From Streptomyces bambusae (lineage in GTDB: Bacteria; Actinomycetota; Actinomycetes; Streptomycetales; Streptomycetaceae): a stretch of DNA of 64,000 bases. Both the position numbers and the translations under genes were made by a program. Below are positions 57,338 through 64,000 of the stretch, piece after piece. The stretch is from contig NZ_JAJAUZ010000028.1 in NCBI RefSeq assembly GCF_020532645.1, forward strand, positions 1-64,000, in the 5' to 3' direction. The notes below the pieces were generated by a model. It was not told the origin of the DNA and ran no database searches. It saw nothing but the letters and a program-made list of their open reading frames with translations. Positions within the stretch are counted from its first letter, which is position 1. Each line of letters opens with the position of its first letter.

Positions 57338-58480
57338 ATGCGCACCCTCCTCGTCACCGGCCCCGGCGGGTCCGGCCGCACCACCGTGGCCGCCGCCACC
57401 GCCCTGGCCGCCGCCGGCCGCGGCGAGCGGGTGCTCCTCGTCGGCGGGGCGCTGCCCGAGCTGCCCGTGCACCCGCTGCTGGAGACCGTACGGCTGGACC
57501 CGGACGCCCGGTTCCGCGCCGAGATCGTCGCCCTCCAGGAGCGCGGCGGAGCCGTCTTCGACCTGCTCGGGGCCCGGCCGCTGCAGGCCGAGGAGCTGAC
57601 CGCGGTGCCCGGCGCCGAGCAGTTCGCCCTGCTGCGCGCGCTGCGCCGGGCCGCCGACGGCGGCGCGTACGACCTGGTCGTCGCCGATCTGCCGCCGGTC
57701 CGCGAAGCCGTCGACCTGCTGGCCCTGCCCGCCCAGCTGCGCCGCTACCTGCGCCGCCTGATCCCCGCCGAACGGCAGGCCGCCCGCTCGCTGCGCCCGG
57801 TCCTCGCCCAGCTCGCCGGCGTCCCGATGCCCGCCCAGTGGCTGTACGAGACCGCCGACCGCTGGAACGCGGAACTGGCCGCCGTACAGGCCGTGATCGA
57901 ATCCGACACCACCGCCGTCCGGCTGGTCGCCGAGCCCGGCCCGGCCGGCGCGGCCGCCGTCCGCGCCGCCGTCACCGCCCTCGCCCTCCACCAGCTCCCG
58001 CTCGACCTGCTCGTCGCCAACCGGGTCGTGCCCGGCGGCTCCGCCTACCCCTGGCTGGCCGGCCTCGCCGCCCAGCAGGACTCCTGCCTGCACGACTGGA
58101 CGGCCGCCGGGCTCGCGCCCGCCGCGCTCCCGCACCTGGGCCGCGACCCGCGCGGCGCCGCCGACCTGGCCCGGCTCGACGCCGGACCCGGCAGCCGGAC
58201 CCGTCGCGCCGCCTGGGAGGTGGAGGACCTGCGGGCCGAGGACGGGGTGCTGGTGTGGCGGGTCCCGCTGCCCGGCGCCACCAGGGAGGGGCTGGACCTG
58301 GTCCGGCGCGGCGACGAGCTGCTGCTCACCGCCGGCCCGCACCGGAGGATCGTTTCGCTGCCGGCCGCCCTGCGCCGCTGCACCGTCTCCGGCGCCGCCC
58401 TGCGCGACGGCGAACTCCGGATCCGCTTCACCCCCGACCCCGCCCTCTGGCCCACCGGCCAGGTCGGCCCCACCCCCTGA
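57338..58480 (+). CDS. ArsA/GET3-like ATPase with altered Walker A motif
   Basis: A 380-residue protein with the ArsA-family layout: N-terminal P-loop domain (VTGPGGSGRTTVAAATALAAA), VVADLPPVREAVDLL, VANRVVPGGSAYPWL, and a C-terminal Hsp20-like domain (about residues 300-375: VLVWRVPLPGATREGLDLVRRGDELLLTAG in parts). The deviant Walker A of this family is GKGGVGKT. Here it is GPGGSGRTT: the signature lysine is Pro and the P-loop lysine is Arg, so ATP hydrolysis is uncertain. A role as ATP-binding targeting factor is possible. The ATG at 57338 starts right before the P-loop. Confidence 0.83.
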   Translation: MRTLLVTGPGGSGRTTVAAATALAAAGRGERVLLVGGALPELPVHPLLETVRLDPDARFRAEIVALQERGGAVFDLLGARPLQAEELTAVPGAEQFALLRALRRAADGGAYDLVVADLPPVREAVDLLALPAQLRRYLRRLIPAERQAARSLRPVLAQLAGVPMPAQWLYETADRWNAELAAVQAVIESDTTAVRLVAEPGPAGAAAVRAAVTALALHQLPLDLLVANRVVPGGSAYPWLAGLAAQQDSCLHDWTAAGLAPAALPHLGRDPRGAADLARLDAGPGSRTRRAAWEVEDLRAEDGVLVWRVPLPGATREGLDLVRRGDELLLTAGPHRRIVSLPAALRRCTVSGAALRDGELRIRFTPDPALWPTGQVGPTP

Positions 58481-58559
58481 AACGGCACCCCCCGTTCGGG
58501 TACGGTCGAAGGTGACAGAGCACCCCGCGGCCCCGCCCGCCGCCGTCCCAGGAGCCGCC

Positions 58560-58988
58560 ATGAGCGAGGCCCACGACCGCACCGACGACGACGCCTGGGC
58601 GAAGGCCTGCGCCGAGGACCTCGCCGCCGAGCAGGCCCGGATCCGCGCCGAGCAGGGCGGCTCCTCGGCCACCGGCAGCGCGGCGGAGGAACTGCTCAAG
58701 CTGGTCGACGCCGTGGCCGACAAGGTCGCGGCACTCAACAACCCGCTGCTCGGCGCCGCCGCCCAGGGCGCCGTCCGCCAGTTCGTCAACCAGGCGAAGT
58801 CCGCGGTGGAGCCCGTCATCGAGCGCAACCCGCAGGTCTTCGACCACCTCGCGGCCGCCGGCTCCGAACTCCTCGCCGCCTACCGGTCCGCGGTCGAAGG
58901 CCACGAGCGCCGCTGGACCCGCGGCCCCGACGGCGACGGCCCGGAGGACGGCGCCGGCGGCCGGTCGGAGCGCATCGACCTCGACTGA
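58560..58988 (+). CDS. DUF5304-type small acidic protein
   Basis: A 142-residue acidic, helical protein: MSEAHDRTDDDAWAKACAEDLAAEQARIR, then a conserved middle LLKLVDAVADKVAALNNPLLGAAAQGAVRQFVNQAKSAVEPV in parts and a Gly/Asp-rich tail. I connect it with an actinobacterial family of unknown function. The ATG at 58560 has AGGAG 5 nt upstream; a GTG at 58512 near a TACGGT box would add 16 residues. It lies between the ArsA-like gene and glucokinase in the same direction. Confidence 0.75.
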   Translation: MSEAHDRTDDDAWAKACAEDLAAEQARIRAEQGGSSATGSAAEELLKLVDAVADKVAALNNPLLGAAAQGAVRQFVNQAKSAVEPVIERNPQVFDHLAAAGSELLAAYRSAVEGHERRWTRGPDGDGPEDGAGGRSERIDLD

Positions 58989-59049
58989 GGCACCCCCGCC
59001 CTCGGGTACGGTGGGCCCTGGCGGGGTTTGACCGGAAACCGAGGGACTA

Positions 59050-59991
59050 ATGGGACTCACCATCGGCGTCGACATCGGCGGCACGAAGATCGCGGCCGGA
59101 GTGGTCGACGAAGAGGGCACCATCCTTGAGACGTACAAGGTGCCCACCCCGCCGACCGCGGACGGCGTGACGGACGCGATCTGCACCGCCGTGGCCGAGG
59201 TCAGCAGCGGCCACACCATCGAGGCCGTCGGCATCGGCGCCGCCGGATACGTCGACGACAAGCGCGCCACCGTGCTCTTCGCCCCCAACATCAACTGGCG
59301 CCACGAGCCGCTCAAGGACAAGGTCGAGCAGCGCATCGGCCTGCCCGTGGTCGTCGAGAACGACGCCAACTGCGCCGCCTGGGGCGAGTACCGCTTCGGC
59401 GCCGGCCAGGGCCACGAGGACGTCATCTGCATCACCCTCGGCACCGGCCTCGGCGGCGGCATCATCATCGGCAACAAGCTGCGCCGCGGCCGGTTCGGCG
59501 TGGCCGCCGAGTTCGGCCACATCCGGGTCGTCCCCGACGGCCTGCTGTGCGGCTGCGGCAGCCAGGGCTGCTGGGAGCAGTACGCCTCCGGCCGCGCGCT
59601 CGTCCGGTACGCGAAGCAGCGCGCCAACGCCACCCCCGAGCACGCCCGGATCCTCCTCGGCCTCGGCGACGGCACCGTCGACGGCATCGAGGGCAAGCAC
59701 GTCAGCGCCGCCGCCCGGCAGGGCGACAAGGTCGCCGTCGACTCGTTCCGCGAGCTGGCCCGCTGGGCCGGCGCCGGTCTCGCCGACCTGGCCTCGCTCT
59801 TCGACCCGTCCGCGTTCATCGTCGGCGGCGGCGTCTCCGACGAGGGCGACCTCGTCCTCGACCCGATCCGCAAGTCCTTCCGCCGCTGGCTGATCGGCGG
59901 CCAGTGGCGGCCGCACGCGCAGGTCCTCGCCGCCCAGCTCGGCGGCAAGGCCGGCCTGGTCGGCGCCGCCGACCTCGCCCGCCAGGGCTGA
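59050..59991 (+). CDS. glkA: Glucokinase (ROK family)
   Basis: Phosphorylates glucose to glucose 6-phosphate; in Streptomyces this protein also mediates carbon catabolite repression. The 313-residue protein shows the ATP motif IGVDIGGTKIAAGVVDEEG, the sugar-site VVENDANCAAWGEYRFG, the catalytic-Asp region within it, LGTGLGGGII, and the ROK zinc cluster EFGHIRV...CGCGSQGCWEQYASG. The ATG follows GAGGGA. Length and sequence fit the Streptomyces GlkA enzyme. Confidence 0.95.
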   Translation: MGLTIGVDIGGTKIAAGVVDEEGTILETYKVPTPPTADGVTDAICTAVAEVSSGHTIEAVGIGAAGYVDDKRATVLFAPNINWRHEPLKDKVEQRIGLPVVVENDANCAAWGEYRFGAGQGHEDVICITLGTGLGGGIIIGNKLRRGRFGVAAEFGHIRVVPDGLLCGCGSQGCWEQYASGRALVRYAKQRANATPEHARILLGLGDGTVDGIEGKHVSAAARQGDKVAVDSFRELARWAGAGLADLASLFDPSAFIVGGGVSDEGDLVLDPIRKSFRRWLIGGQWRPHAQVLAAQLGGKAGLVGAADLARQG

Positions 59992-60053
59992 CCGCCCTCC
60001 GGTTCCGTGCAAGCCGCCCGCCGCGCCCTCTGGGGCCGCGGCGGGCGGCTGCC

Positions 60054-60059
60054 TATGTT
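60054..60059 (+). promoter_or_regulatory. -10 element TATGTT for a leaderless transcript
   Basis: Ends 7 nt before the ATG at 60067. Confidence 0.55.
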
Positions 60060-60066
60060 GGGCGCC

Positions 60067-60813
60067 ATGGACCTGCCCAACTCCCGTACCGAAGCCGATG
60101 GTTCCGCCGTGATCCGGGTGCTGAGCTACAACATCCGGTCGCTGCGCGACGACGAGGAGGCACTGGCCCGGGTCATCCGGGCCTGTGCACCCGACCTCGT
60201 CTTCGTGCAGGAGGCCCCGATCTTCTTCCGCTGGCGCAAACACGCGGCCCGGCTGGCCGCCAAGACCGACCTGGTGGTGCTCGGCGGTGGCGCCACCGCC
60301 GCCGGCCCGCTGCTCCTGTGCTCCCTGCGGGCCACCGTCGAACGCACCGAGGACGTCCTGCTGCCCCGCACCCCCGGCCTGCACCGGCGCGGCTTCGCCA
60401 CCGCCGTCGTCCGGATCGCCGGCGCCCGGCTCGGCGTCCTCAGCGCCCACCTCTCGCTCCAGGCCGCCGAACGCACGGCCCAGGCCGGGCTGCTCCTCGA
60501 CCGGCTCGGCAGCATGGACACACTGCACGCCGTGGCCGCCGGCGACCTCAACGACGAACCCGGCGGCGCCGCCTTCCGCAGGCTCGCCGGCCCGCTCCAG
60601 GACTGCCGCGAGGTCCGCCCCTGGGGCGGCGACCTCACCTGGCCCGCCCACGCCCCGCGCAAACGCATCGACGCCGTCCTCGCCACCCCCGGCATCGAGG
60701 TCCTCGGCTGCGGCGTGCCCACCGGCCTGCCCGGTCTCAGCCCCGCCGACCTCGCCGCCGCCACCGACCACCTGCCCGTCCTGGCCGCCCTCCGGGTCCC
60801 GGCCGCGGCCTGA
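60067..60813 (+). CDS. Endonuclease/exonuclease/phosphatase-family protein
   Basis: A 248-residue EEP-fold hydrolase. Motifs in order: VLSYNIRSLRDD, LVFVQEAPIF (metal Glu), LSAHLSLQAAER, VAAGDLNDEPGG (GDxN) and the C-terminal ATDHLPVLAAL (catalytic DH). This set is complete, so it is probably active on a phosphodiester or phosphomonoester. Substrate class (DNA, phospholipid, inositol phosphate) cannot be told. The ATG at 60067 has a leaderless -10 box; the upstream in-frame GTG at 60007 adds an unrelated Arg-rich stretch. Confidence 0.87.
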   Translation: MDLPNSRTEADGSAVIRVLSYNIRSLRDDEEALARVIRACAPDLVFVQEAPIFFRWRKHAARLAAKTDLVVLGGGATAAGPLLLCSLRATVERTEDVLLPRTPGLHRRGFATAVVRIAGARLGVLSAHLSLQAAERTAQAGLLLDRLGSMDTLHAVAAGDLNDEPGGAAFRRLAGPLQDCREVRPWGGDLTWPAHAPRKRIDAVLATPGIEVLGCGVPTGLPGLSPADLAAATDHLPVLAALRVPAAA

Positions 60814-60839
60814 GCACGCACACCCGGAACAGCAGAAGA

Positions 60840-60877
60840 CCCCGCCCCCGCCGCCCTGTACGGCGGCGGAGGCGGGG
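60840..60877. terminator. Bidirectional hairpin terminator
   Basis: CCCCGCC-CCGCCGCC and GGCGGCGG-GGCGGGG pair with one internal mismatch, between convergent genes. Confidence 0.75.
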
Positions 60878-60900
60878 CCGAAGACACCCGCGCGGGGCGG

Positions 60901-61545
60901 CTACACCACGGCGCCGCGCCCCGGGTCGCCGTCCTCGTCGTCGTCATCGGTCTGCATGCGCGCCACCAGGGTGGCGAAGCCGCCGAGGAAGCCGCCGACC
61001 CCCAGGGTCGTCAGCCACCAGGTCATGTCCCACTGGAGCAGTACGGCCAGCAGCAGGAGCACCGGCCCGCCCACCACGGCCAGCCAGGCGAACTTCGCCG
61101 TGGTGTCCGCGGGCGGCAGCGGCGGCGGCTCCGGCGGCACGAAGTGCCCCTCGTCGCTCTCGTCGAGGTCGTCCTCGGCGGGCTCCGCCAGCGAGTGGTC
61201 CCGCGGGCCCACCCCGGGGGCGAACACCACGGAACTGCCCAGCGGCGGCTTCGCGGCCCCGCCGTCCGCCCCGGCGTCCGGGGCCCCGCCCCGGTCCTCG
61301 CCCTCCGGCTTCCTGCCCTCCGGCTTCGCGCCTTCCGGCTTCGTGCCTTCGGCCGGGCCGCCCGGCAGCGGGTTCACGTCGCCCTCGGGAAGCAGCAGGT
61401 CCTCGATCGGCTTGAACGGCTTCGCACCCGGCGGGTCCGGCGGCTCCTCCCCGTACCCCGCGACGATGGCCGCCCAGGCCGCTTCCTCGTCGAGCGGCTC
61501 ACCGCTCCCGGACGCCTGGGAGTCGCGGTCCTCGTGCTCAGCCAC
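60901..61545 (-). CDS. Acidic protein with C-terminal membrane segments
   Basis: A 214-residue protein. Residues 1-140 are acidic, Pro/Gly-rich and probably disordered, including near-repeats of KPEG (KPEGAKPEGRKPEG). Two membrane helices follow (WLAVVGGPVLLLLAVLLQW and WWLTTLGVGGFLGGFATLV) and an Asp-rich cytoplasmic end (DDDDEDGD). I know no function for this type. The GTG at 61545 overlaps the end of the upstream hydrolase gene by 8 bp, indicating a two-gene operon. Confidence 0.75.
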   Translation of the reverse strand: MAEHEDRDSQASGSGEPLDEEAAWAAIVAGYGEEPPDPPGAKPFKPIEDLLLPEGDVNPLPGGPAEGTKPEGAKPEGRKPEGEDRGGAPDAGADGGAAKPPLGSSVVFAPGVGPRDHSLAEPAEDDLDESDEGHFVPPEPPPLPPADTTAKFAWLAVVGGPVLLLLAVLLQWDMTWWLTTLGVGGFLGGFATLVARMQTDDDDEDGDPGRGAVV

Positions 61546-62317
61546 CGGTGGCCGTCCCCTCCTTGCCGACACTCGGAGCGAGGCGGCCGATGAATGCGAA
61601 ACTGTCCTCGAAGATTCGCTCTGCATCATGGTCCAACGTCGCGACGTGGTAGCTCTGTTCCAGCAGCGTCTCCGTGACGTCGGTCGACGAGATGCGGCTC
61701 AGGATGCGCGCCGAGTCCGCCGGCGGCACCACGTGGTCCTGCGGGCTGTGCAGCAGCAGCACCGGCTGCGTGACCTGCGGCAGCTCCGTGTCCAGCATCT
61801 GGAGGAAGGTCCGCAGCGAGTGCGCGGCCCGGGTCGGGACCCGGGTGTAGCCGACCTCCTCGACACCCGGCTTGGCGATGTCGCTGGCGATGCCGGGGGT
61901 GGAGCGTACGAAGTGCTTCGCCACCGGCAGGGCGACGGCCAGCGGGTCGTGCACCTTGTTCGCCGGGTTCACCAGGACGATGCCCTGCACCGCGTCCCCG
62001 TGCTTGGCCGCCAGCCGCAGGGTCAGTGCCCCGCCCATCGACAGCCCGCACACGAACACCTGCGAGCACCGGTCCAGCAGCTCCCGCAGCGCCCGGTCCA
62101 CCTCCGCGTACCAGTCCTGCCAGCCCGTGAGCTGCATGTCCTCCCAGCGGGTGCCGTGGCCGGGGAGCAGCGGCAGGGACACCGTCAGCCCGCGCTCGGC
62201 CAGGAAGTCGGCCCAGGGACGCATGGACTGCGGGGAGCCGGTGAAGCCGTGGCAGAGGAGGACGCCCACCTCCCCGCCCTCGTGGCGGAACGGCTCGGCT
62301 CCAGGGAGGACGGGCAC
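61538..62317 (-). CDS. Alpha/beta hydrolase (carboxylesterase/monoacylglycerol lipase type)
   Basis: A 259-residue hydrolase. The oxyanion region is LLCHGFTGSPQSMRPWADFL; the nucleophile elbow GLSMGGAL contains the Ser. The acid is the Asp in HSPQDHVVPP and the base the His in SYHVATLDHD. The pattern matches thermostable carboxylesterases of the Est30 group. The GTG at 62317 follows AGGAG by 6 nt and gives MPVLPGAEPFRHEGGEVGV. It is divergent from the acyltransferase gene and overlaps the next gene on its own strand. Confidence 0.92.
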   Translation of the reverse strand: MPVLPGAEPFRHEGGEVGVLLCHGFTGSPQSMRPWADFLAERGLTVSLPLLPGHGTRWEDMQLTGWQDWYAEVDRALRELLDRCSQVFVCGLSMGGALTLRLAAKHGDAVQGIVLVNPANKVHDPLAVALPVAKHFVRSTPGIASDIAKPGVEEVGYTRVPTRAAHSLRTFLQMLDTELPQVTQPVLLLHSPQDHVVPPADSARILSRISSTDVTETLLEQSYHVATLDHDAERIFEDSFAFIGRLAPSVGKEGTATGG

Positions 62318-62506
62318 CAGGGTCTCCTGTTCGATCGGACGCGGAAAGAGGGGGGTGCGGTCAGTGTGTTCTTCACGGTACGCGACCGGGCCGACACCGA
62401 CCAGGGCCGTCACGGCACCGGCGGCCCGCCGTACCCCCGGTGCGGGCGGGAGCGCGGGCCCGCCAGGGGATAAGGTCTGTTCGACAGACACAGGAAGGCA
62501 TTCGAG

Positions 62507-63301
62507 TTGATCTACGGCGCAATGAAGTTCTCCATCGGGGGATCCCTGAAGCTCGCCTTCAGGCCCTGGGTGGAGGGCCTCGAGAACATTCCCGCCGAGG
62601 GGCCGGCGATCCTCGCGAGCAACCACCTGTCGTTCTCGGACTCCTTCTTCCTGCCCGCGGTGCTCGACCGCAAGGTGACCTTCATCGCGAAGGCCGAGTA
62701 CTTCACCTCCCCCGGGGTCAAGGGGAAGCTGACGGCCGCCTTCTTCAAGGGCGTGGGCCAGCTCCCCGTGGACCGCTCGGGCGCGCGCGGCGCCGGCGAG
62801 GCGGCCATCAAGAGCGGCATCGAGGTCATCGAGCGCGGTGAGCTCTTCGGCATCTACCCCGAGGGCACCCGGTCGCCCGACGGCCGTCTCTACCGCGGCA
62901 AGCCGGGCGGTCTGGCCCGGGTCGCGCTGGCCACCGGCGCCCCCGTGATCCCCGTCGCGATGATCGACACGGAGAAGATCCAGCCGCCCGGCAAGGTCGT
63001 CCCCAAGCTGATGCGTCCGGGCATCCGGATCGGCAAGCCGCTGGACTTCAGCCGCTACCAGGGCATGGACGGAGACCGCTTCATCCTGCGCTCGGTGACC
63101 GACGAGGTCATGTACGAGATCATGAAGCTGTCCGGCCAGGAGTACGTCGACATCTACGCCACGGCCGCCAAGCGCCAGATCGCGGACGCCGAGAAGGCCG
63201 CCAAGGCCGAGAAGGCCGAGGCGGAGAAGGCGGCCAAGGCGGCGAAGGCCGGCACCGCCGACGCCGCGGGCACGTCGGGCACGGACACGGCGGACCGCTG
63301 A
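62507..63301 (+). CDS. 1-acyl-sn-glycerol-3-phosphate acyltransferase (PlsC type)
   Basis: Adds the second acyl chain to lysophosphatidic acid in phospholipid synthesis. The 264-residue protein carries the acyltransferase motifs ILASNHLSFSDSFFLP (HX4D), FFKGVGQLPVDRSG, GIYPEGTRSPDGRLYRGKPG (EGTR) and VIPVAMID. The C-terminal 35 residues are an Ala/Lys/Glu-rich helix-like tail. The TTG at 62507 has AGGAAGG 8 nt upstream; an ATG at 62522 (MKFSIGG) is a possible alternative without its own ribosome site. It is followed by a strong hairpin. Confidence 0.92.
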   Translation: MIYGAMKFSIGGSLKLAFRPWVEGLENIPAEGPAILASNHLSFSDSFFLPAVLDRKVTFIAKAEYFTSPGVKGKLTAAFFKGVGQLPVDRSGARGAGEAAIKSGIEVIERGELFGIYPEGTRSPDGRLYRGKPGGLARVALATGAPVIPVAMIDTEKIQPPGKVVPKLMRPGIRIGKPLDFSRYQGMDGDRFILRSVTDEVMYEIMKLSGQEYVDIYATAAKRQIADAEKAAKAEKAEAEKAAKAAKAGTADAAGTSGTDTADR

Positions 63302-63303
63302 CG

Positions 63304-63331
63304 CCGGCGCGGACCCGAGGGTCCGCGCCGG
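63304..63331 (+). terminator. Terminator after the acyltransferase gene
   Basis: Perfect arms CCGGCGCGGACCC and GGGTCCGCGCCGG around GA, 3 bp past the stop. Confidence 0.85.
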
Positions 63332-63357
63332 TCCGCGGCCCGTCTGGGGGGTGGGGG

Positions 63358-64000
63358 ATGGCCAAGCGCGAACGGGTCGTGCGCATGTCGGTCGAGCAGC
63401 CGCTGTGGCGCGCGCTGACGGCGTACCGGGTGCTGACCGCCGGGTACGCGGTGCTGCTGTTCGTGTCGGCGTACCGCGAGTTCGTCCGGCCCTGGGTGGC
63501 CGTCGGCTACCTCGCGGTCCTCGTGGTGTGGACCCTGGCGACGCTGCCCAGGGTCTCGGGCGCGGCCGCCTGTACCCGGCGGTTCCTCGCCGGCGACCTC
63601 GCGTTCGCCCTCGTCGGCATCCTGCTCACCCCGGTGGCCGACTCCGCCGACCGGATCGCGTCCGGCGGGCCCACCCTGCCGTCGATCTGGACCGCGGGCT
63701 CGGTGCTGGCCTTCGCCCTCAAGGGCGGCTGGCGCTGGGCCGGGTTCGCCTCCACCTTCGTGGCGGCCGCCAACATCGCCCAGCGCGGCGAGATCACCCG
63801 CGACACCGTCCACAACGTGCTGCTGGTGTGGGTGGCCTCCATCGCGATCGGTTACGTCGTCGAGGTCGCCCGCGCCAGCGAGGCCACGCTCGCCCGCGCC
63901 CTGGAGATCGAGGCGGCCACCCGGGAGCGGGAGCGGCTCGCCCGCGACATCCACGACGGCGTGCTCCAGGTGCTCGCCATGGTGCAGCGGCGCGGCACCG
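63358..64000 (+). CDS. macS: MacS-like sensor histidine kinase, N-terminal part, cut by the window edge
   Basis: About 214 residues are visible. After a basic start (MAKRERVVRMSVEQPLWRAL), five to six membrane helices span residues 20-170. A short coiled linker leads to the HisKA_3 box RLARDIHDGVLQVLAMVQRR, where His is the phosphorylation site. The ATPase domain lies outside. Position after the acyltransferase gene and the sequence fit MacS of the Streptomyces MacRS system. The ATG at 63358 is preceded by a G-run. The cognate regulator would be expected just downstream. Confidence 0.82.
   Translation, partial: MAKRERVVRMSVEQPLWRALTAYRVLTAGYAVLLFVSAYREFVRPWVAVGYLAVLVVWTLATLPRVSGAAACTRRFLAGDLAFALVGILLTPVADSADRIASGGPTLPSIWTAGSVLAFALKGGWRWAGFASTFVAAANIAQRGEITRDTVHNVLLVWVASIAIGYVVEVARASEATLARALEIEAATRERERLARDIHDGVLQVLAMVQRRGT

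Overview
The window is a piece of a Streptomyces chromosome, or that of a very close actinomycete. The DNA is extremely GC-rich, GTG and TTG starts are common, and several genes have leaderless-type promoters. The gene content is typical of the genus: a split ctaCDF / ctaE-qcrCAB respiratory set with a diheme QcrC, actinobacterial adenosine kinase, PimB-like mannosyltransferase, ROK glucokinase, a MacS-like sensor kinase and a SAM-IV riboswitch. No tRNA, rRNA, transposase, phage gene or CRISPR array was found.

Layout. 1-3.9 kb: minus-strand central metabolism (sucB fragment, lpdA, pepA). 4.2-11.1 kb: the most unusual block, five plus-strand genes that look like an exopolysaccharide system. 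They are a secreted Agd3/CE18-like deacetylase, a PelF-like glycosyltransferase, a polytopic membrane protein, a spherulin-4/Sph3-like (GH135) protein and a GH114 endo-polygalactosaminidase lipoprotein. The last four overlap or nearly abut. This matches, function for function, the fungal galactosaminogalactan cluster without its epimerase, and sits between housekeeping genes as an apparent accessory insertion. 11.1-18.4 kb: cobalamin nucleotide-loop assembly (cobS, then cobU fused to a degenerate metallo-beta-lactamase-like domain, then cobT), interleaved with PspA/PspAA, membrane proteins and a methyltransferase. 18.4-23 kb: MprF/LysX-type aminoacyltransferase-like protein, rhomboid-like membrane protein, and a NarL-type two-component pair. 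23-29.3 kb: nadA, erpA, adenosine kinase, and a cysteine desulfurase-TusA fusion.

29.5-39 kb: the cytochrome bcc-aa3 branch. ctaC-ctaD-ctaF forms one overlapping operon; an L,D-transpeptidase and a receiver-domain protein intervene; ctaE-qcrC-qcrA-qcrB forms the second unit. A perfect palindrome overlaps the start of ctaE. 39-43 kb: trpD, then a SAM-IV riboswitch followed by a six-codon leader ORF and a class V aminotransferase-fold gene, then about 950 bp of non-coding DNA with tandem repeats and a long hairpin. 43-53.8 kb: rhomboid protease coupled to a stand-alone Lrp ligand-binding domain, a zinc-ribbon protein, an NYN-domain protein, two related NlpC/P60 hydrolases, a gluzincin-like lipoprotein, two glycosyltransferases and a Tat-exported cholesterol oxidase. 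53.8-64 kb: fadD-type acyl-CoA ligase, metallophosphoesterase, SRPBCC protein, ArsA-like ATPase, glucokinase, EEP-family protein, carboxylesterase, acylglycerolphosphate acyltransferase and the start of a MacS-like kinase.

Convergent genes are usually separated by a strong perfect hairpin, which supports the gene boundaries given. All functions are inferred from recognisable motifs and protein-family knowledge; no database search was run.
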